A stretch of 64,000 nucleotides of DNA, from contig NC_061121.1 of NCBI RefSeq assembly GCF_002878395.1, positions 133,209,532-133,273,531 of the forward strand. Direction: 5' to 3'. This DNA is from Capsicum annuum (taxonomy: Eukaryota; Streptophyta; Magnoliopsida; Solanales; Solanaceae). Below are positions 1 through 10,856 of this stretch, in pieces (position 1 is the first letter of the stretch; the number at the start of each line of letters is the position of its first letter). The position numbers and the translations under genes were made by a program. The notes beneath the pieces were generated by a model. That model made no database searches. It saw only the letters and a list, made by a program, of their open reading frames with translations, and had not been told where the DNA came from.

Positions 1-430
1 ATTCTATCTACAATGACCCAAACTAAATCATGCTGCCGATGAGTACGGGGCAAACCCATCACCAAATCTATGTTCACTTCTTCCCATTTCCATATGGGAA
101 TACTGAACTCCTGCATGGACCCACTAGGCTTCTAATGCTCGATCGTAACTTGCTGATATGTCAAGCATTTAGCCATAAACTCTTTAATATCTCTCTTCAT
201 CCCACTCCACTAATAGATTTTCTGCAAGTTGTGGTAAATCTTAGTGGCCCCTAGGAAAATCAGTAGCGCGCACTATACGCTTCTACAAGAATCCGCTGCC
301 TCAAGTTGTCCACACCTGACACATATATAGCCAACCCTGGAAACACAACACACCATCTCCCCTTTAGGAGAAAACCTCAACCTTCTGATCTCTGACTGAT
401 TCTTTCAACTTAACTAGAATGGGATCCCTA
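1..430 (-). pseudogene. Gypsy-A integrase, zinc-binding and N-terminal part (decayed, partial)
   Basis: Minus-strand translation in shifting frames gives an H2C2-type integrase zinc-binding region (about 130-270: KIYHNLRKIYWW, then a block ending AKCLTYQQ), followed near the left edge by the integrase entry motif (VNIDLVMGLPRTHRQHD). In the family this region joins element cDNA to host DNA. The second Cys of the usual CPxC pair reads Tyr (CLTY), which would destroy zinc binding. The catalytic core continues beyond the window. Several frame changes occur within 400 bases, so this is a pseudogene. Family assignment is firm; exact borders are not. Confidence 0.75.
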
Positions 431-539
431 TCCTACTTTACCTTCACCTCAGAAACTAGAGATGATTCTGAGCTACTCTGCACCCATACACTACCTTCTA
501 CTGAATCGACTAAGCGAACACCTAGTCGGGCAAGATGAT

Positions 540-1900
540 GAACTTCTTAAGATAACTTTTTCTTATCATATTCCACATGAGCAAGAATATCTATAGACAT
601 CCTACTGAGAGAATCAGCACACAACATTGGCCTTGCCTGAGTGATACAAGACACTCATGTTTTAGTGTTTCAACAACTCCAACCACCTTGTTTGATGGAG
701 TTTTAGATCTTTCTGAGAAACTACGTACGACAGACTCTTATGGTCAATGAACACATCCATGTGCACTCCATACAAATAATGCCTCCAAATCTTTAAGGCT
801 AACACTACTTAAGCTAACTCAAGATCATAAGTGGGATAGTTCTTTTTGTGGGGCTTAAGCTATCTAGAGGCGTAGGCTATGACCTTACCTCTTTGTATCA
901 AAACACAACCCAAAAAACCTATGGAAGAGTCACAATATACCACAAATCCATTTGAACTATCTATTAAAGTCAAAACCAGGGCTGTAGTGATTTGAGTTTT
1001 CAACTCCTGAAAACTCTTCTCACAAAAATTAGACCACTGGAATTTGACTTTCTTCTGAGTCAATTGGGACATAGGGGATCCAATAGATGAAAATACCTCA
1101 ACAAACCATTGGTAATAGATGGCCAAGCCTAAGAAACTACTGATATCTGATAGAGAGATAGGTCTGGGCAAGTTTCTCACTGCTTCAGTCTTTTGGGATC
1201 AACTCTAATGCCATCACCAAAAATGATAAGGCCGAGGAAAGCTACTAACCTTAGCCAAAATTTGCACTTATTGAATTGAGAGAATAGTTGATCATTTCTG
1301 AGAGTCTATAATACTATTTTGAGATGGTCTGCGTGATCATGTTCACCACGGGAGTAGACAAGGATGTTATCAATGAATACTATGATGAACATGTCCAAGT
1401 ACTTCTTGAGCACACAATTCATCAAGTCCATGAAAGTTTCTAGGACATTGGTAAGAACAAATAACATAACTAAAAATTCAAAGTGACCATATACCGAGTT
1501 GTGAAGGCTGTTTTTGGGATGTCACGTTTTCTGACACTGAGCTGATGATAGCCTGATTTGAGGTCTATCTTAGAAAACTAACTAGCACCCTGAAGTTGGT
1601 TAAACAAGTCATAAATTTTGGGAAGTGTATACTTGGTTTTTACCATGACTTTATTTAGCTGACAGTAGTCTATACACATTTTGAGAGAACCATTTTCTTA
1701 TGCACGAATAAAACTAGTGCACCCCAAGGGGATACATTGGGTTTGATGAATCCCTTATCTAAGAGATCCTTCAATTGTTTTTTAATTCTCTGAGTTTTGC
1801 TGGATCCATTCTATATGGCAAAATAGAAATGGGTTGAGTGTCTAGAAGAAGGTCAATTTCAAAGTTAATTTCCCTCTCGGAGGAACTTTGGGAAGATCAT
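540..1900 (-). pseudogene. Gypsy-A reverse transcriptase and RNase H (decayed)
   Basis: On the minus strand the RT begins near 1900 ([19 protein letters not shown]), continues with [12 protein letters not shown] and [11 protein letters not shown], and reaches the polymerase motif at 1366-1377. It then passes through the connection and RNase H (860-1180: KVKFQWSNFCEKSFQEL, VVYCDSSIGFLG, VIAYASR). RT copies element RNA into DNA and RNase H removes the RNA template. The expected F/Y-x-D-D catalytic motif reads F-I-D-N, so the second metal-binding Asp is lost. The RNase H first Asp (YCDSS) is kept. At least four frame changes and several stops separate the blocks. The only long open stretch is 860-1180. 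Confidence 0.85.
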
Positions 1901-1989
1901 CGGGAAATATATCTAGGAACTCACATGCTGCTGATACTGAATCAAGAGTAGGTGTTTCTGAACTAGAGTCTTAGACTCGAATGATATGG

Positions 1990-2490
1990 TAGACGTATCC
2001 CTTAGATATAATTTTCCTTTCCCTAAGGTAGGAAACAAGCTGACCCCTAAATTGCTAAAGTCCTACCCTTCCACTCTAGGATGGGCTTATTTGGAAACTA
2101 AATTTAGACAATTCTATTTCTATAGAAAACTAAAGCATACCATGAGTGAAGACAATCCATGCCAAGAATGATATCAAAATTTGTCATCTCTAATTCTATT
2201 AAGTCTGCTGAAGTGATTTTCTGAGATACTATAACCGGATAGTTCCTGTATACCTATCGAGCTATGATAGATTTACCCACTAGGATAGAGACTAAAAAAG
2301 GCTCTGCTAGGATTTTGAGACTGACTCCTAAGTCAACATCTATTTACAGAGTTACAAAGGATAAGAAAGCTCCTGGATCTAGAAAAGCATACACATGTAA
2401 ATGATAAACTTGTAACGTACCAGTGACCACATCAGGAAAACTTTACCAATCCTGTTAGGAAAAAAGTGCGTAGAGTCTATTTGGGCATTG
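1990..2490 (-). pseudogene. Gypsy-A aspartic protease (decayed)
   Basis: The minus strand encodes a retropepsin-like domain that in the family matures the Gag-Pol polyprotein. Near 2368-2391 it reads AFLDPGAF, matching the D-x-G active-site turn. Further on come the blocks LIELEMTNFDIILGMD and CLHSWYAL (about 2120-2200), the typical end of a gypsy protease. The catalytic Asp and Gly are retained. Stops interrupt the stretch between the two motifs. It lies between gag (above 2490) and RT (below 1900), as expected. There are no useful start codons because the domain is released from a polyprotein. Confidence 0.75.
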
Positions 2491-2499
2491 CTCGCTGGT

Positions 2500-3638
2500 A
2501 GCACTAGAATAAACACCTTATTGAGTTGGGCGATCGGCTGGAACTGATGACTGATAGGACTGGCCCTATTAGCATAACTCTTTACCTTTCTGAGAAAATA
2601 CCCGACACTCCTGGATCCTATGGCCTAGCTTTCCATACTCAAAGAACACACCAGGGTTAGCTCTACACTTTCCCTAATGATTTTTACCATATTTCTGGCA
2701 AAGAGGATTCGTTCAGGCACTGCTAACATTACCTTGAGGTTTAGGGACTGATGCCCTATTCATATTGCCGTCCCTAAATTTTGACACTGGAGCACTAGCT
2801 GAGGATAGATCTGGGACTGAGGATTTTAGGTGGAATTGAGAATGATTATCACCTTCTGACTTAGGCTGGGTGAAATTAAAACTACCTATTTTAGCTCTCT
2901 TGTTCTCCCTCTCGTTCTCTTTATTCTTAGCCTCTTCTATCTACTAAGAATAGACCATGATCCTAGATATGTCCATCTCTTTAATCAGCATTGTAGTCCT
3001 ACATACTTTGACCAAACTGCTAGACACACCAGACAGAACCTTACTCATCTTAGATCTGCTATCTGCTACCACATGAGGGGCATAACTAGCTAACTGAGTA
3101 AACTTGAGAGAATAATCTTGTACTATCATGTTGCCCTGCCTTAGATTTATAAACTCCAAAACCTTATCTTTCCACTCTAGTAGAAATAACCTATCAAAAA
3201 AAGCGATGGCAAACTCCTCCCATTCCATAGGCCCTGCATCTGCGGTTCTTTCTACCTTTCACCACTTGAACCATGAGTGAGACATATCCTGCAACTGATA
3301 TGCATCCAACTCAGCACTTTCACTAGCAGTCACTCCTATAATATCCATAACCTTTTGCACCTAATCAAAAAATTTTATAGGTCCTCATCTGACTTTGACC
3401 TAGGAAAAGAGAGAGGATTCATTCGGGTAAAGTCCTAAATCATAGCTACATTAGTATTGGCCATTGGATTTTCTAGAACAGTAGCTAGGTGTTCATTCTA
3501 GGCTACCACAGAATGAGCTAGGGTGGTGAAAGCTGCTCTGAATTCCGCATGGAAGACATGCTCGTCCACAGGATCTACCAAGGTGGGCTGAAGGGCTGGC
3601 TGATTTCCTATTCTTCTTCCGTTCTTCTTGGGAGGCAT
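2500..3638 (-). pseudogene. Gypsy-A gag (decayed)
   Basis: Gag, the capsid protein of the element, starts at the ATG whose complement is 3636-3638 (MPPKKNGRRIGNQPALQP); a lysine/arginine-rich N-terminus after Met-Pro-Pro is common in this family. The open part runs 3498-3638 and ends at a stop in a helix-like block. A second open block (2944-3228) carries the retrotransposon-gag core, with signatures such as EEFAIAFFDRLF, VQDYSLKFTQLASYAP and LIKEMDISRIMVYS. The region below 2900 should hold the basic tail and zinc knuckle, but no intact CCHC motif can be read. Stops and shifts make it non-functional. Confidence 0.8.
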
Positions 3639-3842
3639 TTTTTGTAATGGAAGAAAGAAATTATTAGATTGAAGGTTTAATTTGATCTCATGATCACTCG
3701 TACGACATGAATACTGAAAGAAGGGAAACTTTTCTGAAAACATCTCATAGCCTCCTGTTCATAAGTGTGGCACACTACACATCTATGCATAAGACTCTAT
3801 TTGATAAGTCTTTTAGACTTCTTAGGACACTATTGAACCTTA

Positions 3843-3855
3843 AGATTTGATACCA
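3843..3855 (-). other. Primer-binding site of Gypsy-A (initiator Met tRNA type, partly decayed)
   Basis: The minus strand reads TTGGTATCA immediately inside the LTR, the first part of the TGGTATCAGAGC site that pairs with the 3' end of initiator methionine tRNA. The bases after it no longer match. A spacer of about nine bases (3856-3864) separates it from the LTR end at 3865, similar to the spacer in Gypsy-C. Confidence 0.7.
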
Positions 3856-3864
3856 ATTTTATAA

Positions 3865-6351
3865 TGCCTTGAGTTTGTACTCCAGATGCTACACGGTGCT
3901 AGCGACCCCGAAGGACCACCAGCTAACCCATGTCTGGTACCTGCTGTTAGCACTAAATAATAATAACACTGTAATAACAATATAACTGGCATAAATGAAG
4001 ACGTTAGGCTGATGACACCATAAGGTTCATAACTGACAAAAAAATCAATACTGAATCCTGCAACAACTATCTAAAATACTCTAGGCCAAAATCCTCTAAC
4101 TGTCTGAATTATGAAGTTGACGGGCTTTACTCTTTTCTGAAATCCTCTAACCATCTAAATTATAGAGTTTATGGGACAAGCCACCAACTAACTCCGACTA
4201 TTGGAAACTATACTAAAATATTGAAATAATACTCTGTCCCCAAACTATGAGGACTTACCATTAAGTCTGCTACTGATAGGCTGGGCTGCTAAGTACGGTC
4301 AAGAGCCCGTGCGTCTGAACCTATGATATAATACATCATAGCGCAAATAAAAGTATGTGTCAGTACTTTGAATATACTGGTATACTAAGTGAGGTAAGTT
4401 GATATGCATGGGTTCATATGCATAAACAATAAATGGCTAAGTACAGGAACATAACTGAATGAGAATATATGCATGAATTCATAAACTGTATCTGAGGTCA
4501 TGATAACACTTGATACTGAGTTCTGGATTACTGATTCACTAATATTTTAGTTACTGATACTATATAACTGATAACTAAGTGACTGTATCTAACAGTCCTA
4601 ATTCTGTAGAATTGATTTGAGTTCTATACTAATCTGAGTGACTATTTTTGGAAGTCCTAATTCTGTAGGACTAAACTGAGTTCTATATTAATCTAAGTTC
4701 TATAATGATCTGAGTGACTGAAATTGAAACTTTAGGAGGTAATCATCTAATTGATATGCCCCAAATCTGAATTGATGGCGTCCAACCTGTGACCACAGTT
4801 TAAAGGGTGCTAATACCGTGCCACAGGTACTAACACTGGAAAGATTAGGCTCCCAAGCCTAACTGACGGGTGACACTTGGGAGGAGCCAAGCCTAATCTA
4901 ACGGGTGATCCCTAGGAGGTAGTCAAGCCTTATCTGATGGGTAACTTCTCATCCTGCACTAGCTATGTAAGTCTGGAGTACAGGGATTGCTACTAACGAC
5001 TATGCCTACCTGACTGAAAAGCCACCATCCTTTCTTTTCCTTGGTGTTGAATCCTACTCCCAACTGAATAGACACTGAAATGATTCATGGACTATACTAG
5101 AATTTATTTAGCTATTACTGATTGTACTATCTAACTGAACTAAACTGAGTTCACTGGGTTCCGCAAACTGATGGAATACTACTGAGTTCTGTTAACTGAC
5201 TGAGTTCACTAAGTTCTAAACTGAATATTGAATTGAGACTACTACTGATTACCGAGTACTACTGTTTGTAACACTACTAAGACTATTTTGTAACTACTGT
5301 AGCCTAGGTAAATAGCTAAATTGTCGAGTAATGAATACCCCCAGGACTCAATAGGATAAATTATGAGACATAGCACAATCTTGAAACATGATAACAAATT
5401 TCTTGATCACAAATCATTCATTAAGGCATTTTGAAAAACACTTGCATGACTGTAATATAACATACAAGCATCATAATCATAAACCTAACTGACAATTCAA
5501 AGGGGTTTTTAATATGAAACCATACAACGACCCACACATGCCATTTATTTCTCATAAACTTGTAAATTATTTATATATTCTAACCCCAACTAACATAATA
5601 GTCATGAAGACAATTAAATTCAATCATGAAATTCATCAAATCAATATACTTAAAGTTTTAAAAGAGTTGCTTGGACTCCAAGGGTGGAAGGAACCCTTGG
5701 ATGAACACTTCACATACCTTAATGTTTGAATTCTTAAAGATTGATGGTGAAATTCTTGAGATTCGAATCTTGAATAGAAATCCCTAGGGTTTTTTCTTGA
5801 GTAATTTGAGTGAAAATGAATGTAATTTGCTTAAGGAAAGTTGAATTTCGTGTTTTTGGGGATGAATAGTCATGGAAAAAGGACCCAAATTCCCCTGAGG
5901 ATGTGGAATCCTAATGACTAAAAAATAACTTAGTGACACGTAGATTGACGCATCGCATTGATGGGGTCGACTCTATGGCCGACGCGCTGTGTCGAGTCTG
6001 TGTCGGTTCACTGGAAATTGCACTAGGAGCTAGGGAAAAATTTCATCGATGCAATAGGTAATGCGGCACATTCAAATTACATTTATACACTGGTTTGGAT
6101 GGCCAAACATGCCTCAAATGATGACTGAAAAATATGAAACTCTTCCAAGAATACCTACTGACATTCCTGATAATGAAACAACTTAAAGATCAACATTTAA
6201 CGGTCGTAAGGGTCGCAAAATAAGATCGCCAACTATGCAGGCTAAAATAAATCTAAGAATGAATACTTGGCTAAAATTTTTTAAGTCTGGGATCCCCTAA
6301 CAAGCTTTAAAGGACTGAATCAAGCTTAGGATTTTGCGGGGTCTTACGCCA
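3865..6351 (-). repeat. 5' LTR of Gypsy-A (about 2.49 kb)
   Basis: The inner end is fixed by the adjacent primer-binding site, so the LTR 3' terminus (minus strand ...GGCA) lies at 3865. The outer end is placed at 6351, where the minus strand reads TGGCGTAAGACCCCGC, a start typical of plant gypsy LTRs, and where plus-strand LTR sequence of a different element begins. The stretch contains only short chance reading frames. The 4500-5300 part is rich in degenerate ACTGA-type words. The partner LTR and the other target-site copy are beyond the left edge, so the outer border is an estimate. Confidence 0.7.
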
Positions 6352-8125
6352 CTAGTACCCACCTATGAGTTTTCTACTGTTTTAAGTTGGTGGTTTTCTA
6401 GAAATTTCTCCTCTTGACTCCTTTTGACCCCATGACATAAAAAACCATTAGGGTCCACATTAACCTTTTATTCTCATTCAAATACTCTTAAAATCTCTTA
6501 AAATCTCTCTCAAGTTCTTGGTTCAAGAAAAGGCTAGGGTTTCTACAAGGCACACAATTAGGGCTTTTCAAGAGTTAATCTCTCTATCTTTCTTGGTGTC
6601 TAAGGTATGTTACTCCTCCCTCATTTTTAGTTCAACTAAAAGCATCTTTTAATGAATGGTTTTCATGGTATTATTGTGGCATTATTTTGGTTTTGAAATA
6701 GATGTTGGGTGTTTTGGTTTTTATGGTTGGATAGTGTTATCCCATGTTTTACTTATGGTTTTTGATGTTATGATTATGGTTTAAATATATGGTTGCATAG
6801 GAATGATCAATTGATACTTAGTTTTTGTTTTGAAAACTATAAACCCTCAACTTGTTTGTTAAAATGCCAAAGAGAATGATTTTGTCACATAGTTTCACTA
6901 ATCTTGAGACCTTTGCATTGCATAAATGGAAATGGAACTTAAATTAGTATGGTCCATTTTAATGGCTTGGAAAGGACTATGTAGCCAAGGTTTTGTTTTA
7001 ATTAGAAATCTTGTAGGGTACATAGGAATTCCTTAAGTGTTGGCTAATGGCATAACTTGTAAGCTATAGTCGGTATGACGATACCACTTCATAATGCCTT
7101 TATAATGGAATTCCTAAATTGGTCATTTGGTTACATGATAAATGTTTTAATTGGGTAATAATGTCTAGTTTTAATAGCTAACCATGAAGGTGTGAGTTCG
7201 ATGGACGGACACTGGAAACTTATGTTTTCCAATATGAGGGTTGGTCTGGTGACCATATGTTTGTAGGGTACATGGGAATTTCCTAATTTTATACCTGTAT
7301 ATATTTATCATGGAGGGTGAACGGTACATAGAAATCCTCGGCCCCTATGATACATCTGATTCATGCAGCTATATGCACTGGGTCCCATAAGGGGGTAACA
7401 CTAGACCCATATAGCCCGTGGATGGGTTATGATGGTAAAGCTACACAACCCAGGTAAAAGGTTTTAAATGCATGATAAATTTGGTTCCCTTTCCCCAGCA
7501 CAATATATATGTATGGATGTATGTGATTGCATATGGTTATTTACTTTGGTTTGAATTATTGGCATTATTTTATATTATCCTGAGTACATGCCAGCATTCA
7601 GTTTACTAACCGTCTTTGGGCACTGTATCCCTGCGTGATGTAGGAACTCGCATACTACCATCTCCCCTACTCAGTGAGTTGTATTTGTGAACAACTTAGA
7701 GTCAGACTGAAGTGGTGAGCTTTTATACTCCAAAAGACTCCATTTCATGCTATGGACTTCTTTTATTTTTTTATTTCCTTTGTTTTGTTTTGGCTATGGT
7801 TTGGGGCATGTACTAACCAAATGTTATAGATTCTGGTTAAAGACTTTGTCAGATAACTACGAGCATGAGCGGTGTTGGTATTGGTGTAAGCCTTGGTATT
7901 GGTATTGGCATTGGGGTTGACACCGATTGGACATTTGCTCAGATATTGGGTTGGTTAAGGTTATGGACTTTATTAGATACCTTTGAGTTATTATTGACTT
8001 ATCTTGTTAAATATTTGGAATTCTTCCTACATAGGGTACTAGGCAGTTAAGGTTGGGGATTGGGGGCGATCTTCGGTCCTAGTCGAACTTGAGATACCCG
8101 AGAGACTAGGCCCTAGTTCGTGTCA
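6352..8125 (+). repeat. 5'-truncated gypsy LTR, target of the Gypsy-A insertion
   Basis: This stretch shares blocks with the LTR of Gypsy-C: the leader-like 'gctagggtt' region near 6530, the 'ggtgtgagttcgatggac' block near 7190, the 'ctcagtgagtt' and 'ccatttcatg' blocks near 7670-7750, and a terminal GATACCCG...GTGTCA ending at 8125. Orientation is plus. The first several hundred bases expected in this LTR family are absent; they should lie left of Gypsy-A, outside the window. No primer-binding site follows 8125, so it is a solo or truncated LTR. A degenerate TTGGTA simple repeat sits at 7870-7920. Confidence 0.65.
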
Positions 8126-8384
8126 TTTTAGATTTTTTATTAGAGTCTATCTCTTTATTGGGTTATGTGGTGACCAAGGATGTTATTATGGTCGATCTGG
8201 CCAAGATTACAGTAGTTCATGATTAGGCTAGGCCTACTTCTACTTTTCTTATGACTGTTGCTCCAGCCAATTCCTTCTTTATTAACTCCAAAGTTGGGTC
8301 TGCTATTGTATCAACAAGATCTAGAGTAATAAAAAAAGTCATCCCTAACTCCTGCTTAGTAGGCATGATCAAAGGATGCGTAAC

Positions 8385-8786
8385 CTATTAGAAAAAGACA
8401 GATACATTTACATCATGTAATAATAATTTGTAGTCAGTTGGGTTACATGTTTACACAGTCAACTTATGCAATAGATAATCTATCTGTCACAATAGTTGAT
8501 TTGTATGTCGCAATAGATTAGTAATATATTGCATCAGATTACCTATCTGTTGCATAATTTATAGTAAATGGGTAATCTGTTGAGTTGGGTTCAGATAACT
8601 AGAGCAACAGATGGTTAATCTGTTGTGAAATATGGATTGTCTATCGCAATAGATTACCCATCTATTGCACTAGTTGAAATAGATGGGTAATCCGTTGCAA
8701 CAGATGACCCATCCATCATAACAGATGGAACATCTATTTTATTATCTTTCTTTGAGTCAAATTATTTTACTCGAAAGAATACGTAC
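8385..8786 (-). other. Intron 2 of the DUF1985/Ulp1-like relic (402 bp)
   Basis: The coding strand reads AATACA|GTACGT at 8787/8786 and TTCTAATAG|GTTACG at 8385/8384, a near-ideal donor and a pyrimidine-rich acceptor. Exons 2 and 3 join in phase 0 (PPDNT to VTHPLIMPT). Most of the intron is filled by a hairpin-forming degenerate minisatellite. Confidence 0.65.
8466..8745. repeat. Degenerate hairpin minisatellite (CAAYAGATxxxxATCTRTTG units)
   Basis: About ten degenerate copies of a word like gcaacagat and its reverse complement atctgttgc alternate over some 280 bases. The clearest unit is 8646-8668: a nine-base stem gcaatagat, a five-base loop tacccs-like (taccc), and the exact complementary stem atctattgc. 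Others lie at 8467-8495, 8512-8556, 8603-8626 and 8692-8745. Each unit can fold back on itself on either strand. The array lies within intron 2 of the DUF1985/Ulp1-like relic. Function unknown. Confidence 0.75.
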
Positions 8787-8936
8787 TGTATTATCCGGAG
8801 GGTTAAAGAGATTAGCCTCCTTAATTCTTATGTTTCTCATTGTATCCAACTACCTAAGGATCCTTGGATAAGAAACCTCATTTGGGTAATCCTTGACCTA
8901 CTTTTGGAGGGGAGAAATGACATCAAATGCCCAAGC

Positions 8937-9028
8937 CTAAAATATGTAAACAGGAAGCAACCAAAAAAAAGTCATAATAATTATTCAATATAATAATGGA
9001 TGAGTAAACAAATAGTGATTAAATTTAC
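8937..9028 (-). other. Intron 1 of the DUF1985/Ulp1-like relic (92 bp)
   Basis: The coding (minus) strand reads ATG|GTAAAT at 9029/9028 and TTTTAG|GCTTGG at 8937/8936. The reading frame of exon 1 runs through this point into a stop, whereas removal of these 92 bases joins AFM directly to AWAFDVISPL in phase 0. That the family resumes exactly after the AG is the main support. Confidence 0.7.
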
Positions 9029-10020
9029 CATGAAAGCCCAAGAAAAGACATATAAGGTGATCGTATTTGGGGATAGCTTTGTCAGTAAATATTTGATAGT
9101 CAAGTTGTAGCTGTCATATCCCCAGAGATAATCGTTGAATTTCTCAAAATTCTCAGAAAGCACCAACAAATCATCTTCTATGACTTTCTTAGTGTCTCTT
9201 GCCAATATAACGGAATAGACAAAACAAACCAAGCATAATTTCTCCCTATACTATTTTGGTATGGTTTTATCCTTGAGATCTTTTATCAAATCCGCCAATT
9301 TATAGCTACGTCCAATAATATCCAATAACACATCTATTTTTTCCTTCTGTTTATTGGTTTTGGTGGGTGGTTGCTTGGACAATGCCTTCCTCTTATTTGA
9401 TGGTAGTGGTGGTTTGGATTTCCTGCTTACCTTGGACTTTTTGCAGGGTATTTCCTTGGTTAGAGGTTCTTTTGGATGATTGCATCTCAATCCTGTCACT
9501 ATAGTAAAATCTTTCAAGCCAAAACAAACTGGCATGCCACAATAATTGATCCAGATTTCATCCATCTTCTTTTCCCTTATTTCGAATCTTTATCTTCTCC
9601 CACATACTTGATCCTGTGCTTGAGAAGACCATATACCATGCTTATTTGAAAATGGGTAGTGTGGTCTTCATAAAGCTCAAGAAAGCGTCCAAAGCAGCAC
9701 TTCTTAAAAAGTCCATCTATGTTTTCATTCTTTATAATATTCCTAAATTCGTCAAAAGGTTTCCCTAACTGATATTTAAGTACAAGATCACCAATTAGTT
9801 CTGCAGGGTTATCTATCGGCATCACAATTTAAAGTCTGTCAATACTAATAGTTTTGACCGCCTCATGCTGGGATTTTAATCTTAATTCACGCCCTATTGG
9901 TGATGCATTATCATCATGTTGATCATCGTCCTCTTTATCACTTTTTACTTCTTCCTCTTCTTGTTTATCATTATATTGATCAACATCCTATTTCTCACTT
10001 CCTACTTCTTTCTCTTCTTA

Positions 10021-10077
10021 TTCATCATCATCATCATCATCATCATCATCTTCTTCTTCTTCTTCTTCTTCTTCTTC

Positions 10078-10114
<37 letters not shown>

Positions 10115-10137
10115 ATATCATCATCTTCATTTAATTC
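10021..10137. repeat. (TCA)n(TTC)n(TCA)n microsatellite, in frame as an Asp/Glu tract
   Basis: Nine atc triplets (10024-10050) are followed by ten ttc triplets (10051-10080) and then about eleven atc triplets with one aat interruption. Read on the minus strand in the frame of DUF1985 exon 1, these are Asp, Glu and Asp runs, continuing as a less regular acidic region to 9928. The repeat therefore appears to be coding in origin, not random satellite. Plus-strand readings giving Ile/Phe or His/Leu runs are artefacts. Confidence 0.85.
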
Positions 10138-10140
10138 CAT

Positions 10141-10856
10141 ATGTTGTGTTTATTCTGTGATTGTATTTATATTTGTGACTTGATATATATCAATTTTCTC
10201 AATCTTCTTGTACTTGTAATCGGAATATGTTTATACTTGTCTTTATTTCCCCTACCTATATTTTTATATGTGTATATAGTAGAACTATTAGAGGAGATGG
10301 TGTGGCTTCTGTTTGGGATATTTTCTGACTGCAGGTGATGTGACCATAGTTTGTATTTATATTCTTTATTTCCTACTTTACTCAGTCAACCTATGACACC
10401 TATTTTGTGTACAAGTGGATCGTACTCATCCCTACCGTGACCTTTTGGTGTATATCCAGGTACAAGTGCGCTGACGGATAACTAATTCAAGCGGCATTTG
10501 GAGTCTATTCGAGGTAACAGTTGATTTATGCATCCGGATTTGGCCACTCTTTTCTTATCTAAACTATGTCTTATTGTATTTAGAGACAAAGTTGTTTCTT
10601 GATATCCTATGTATATTCTAGCTACGAGTTGCATTAGTGGTTTTTACACTATGACACAAAGATTTGGGATTTGGTTTCGTATCTTGATTATGTTTCTTCT
10701 TTTACTATATGTATATGTAGTTCGACTACTTTCAAGGAGTCTCACCTTGGGTTTTAGTGTTGATTTCTCATTTCATATCAGTTTGGGTGATTGCTTTACT
10801 TTTCAAGGCATTTCACGACAAGTGCTATCATGACCCTTAGTTTTTGAGTCGTGACA
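10141..10856 (+). repeat. 5'-truncated gypsy-type LTR remnant
   Basis: The stretch has features of a plant gypsy LTR 3' portion in plus orientation: pyrimidine-rich U3/R-like sequence, a 'caggtacaagtgcgctgac' block near 10460, 'ttgtatttagagacaaagttgtt' near 10574, and a terminal block 'catttcacgacaagtgctatcatgacc ... gtcgtgaca' ending at 10856. No primer-binding site follows. It abuts the acidic tract of the DUF1985 relic and probably truncated it. The family differs from the other LTRs in the window. Assignment rests on remembered LTR ends and is moderate. Confidence 0.5.

Larger units (their letters stand above)
1..6351 (-). mobile_element. Gypsy-A: Ty3/gypsy LTR retrotransposon, cut by the window edge
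   Basis: Reading the minus strand from right to left gives LTR (3865-6351), primer-binding site (3843-3855), gag (start 3638), protease, RT, RNase H and the first part of integrase, which runs off the left edge. This is the Ty3/gypsy order, with integrase last. Long LTRs of about 2.5 kb and the initiator-Met-type primer site fit the chromodomain (Tekay/Del-like) group, but the integrase C-terminus that would confirm it lies outside the window. All domains carry stops and frameshifts, so the copy is not autonomous. It sits inside an older plus-strand LTR that resumes at about 6352. Confidence 0.85.
8226..10137 (-). pseudogene. DUF1985/Ulp1-like gene relic, three exons, C-terminal protease missing
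   Basis: The minus strand encodes a protein resembling plant DUF1985-containing Ulp1-like proteins, often carried by Mutator-like transposons. Exon 1 runs from an Asp/Glu-rich tract (10137-9928) through AELIGDLVLKYQLGKPFDEF and MVYGLLKHRIKYVGED to DEIWINYCGMPVCFGLKDF, a Lys-rich linker, LLDIIGRSYKLADLIKDLKD and WGYDSYNLTIKYLL, ending at 9029. Exon 2 (8936-8787) reads AWAFDVISPL, DYPNEVSYPRILR, EANLFNPPDNT. Exon 3 (8384-8226) reads HPLIMPTKQELGM and PTLELIKKELAGAT. Both introns start GT and end AG on the coding strand and keep phase 0. Stops occur near 10020, 9990, 9831, 9570 and 9250 and twice in exon 2, with one frameshift near 9570. No C48 peptidase domain remains; an LTR begins 100 bp downstream. 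Expression is unlikely. Confidence 0.75.

Noticed and set aside
7865..8050. Open frame with a Gly/Ile-rich start that could be a small membrane protein
   Set aside because: It lies wholly inside an LTR remnant and its Gly/Ile pattern comes from the TTGGTA simple repeat.
8466..8745. CRISPR-like array
   Set aside because: Units are degenerate and palindromic with no unique spacers of constant length, and the setting is a plant intron.
9897..10160. Plus-strand open frames rich in His/Leu or Ile/Phe, resembling a membrane or metal-binding peptide
   Set aside because: They are alternative readings of the TCA/TTC microsatellite, which is explained by the in-frame Asp/Glu tract of the minus-strand relic.
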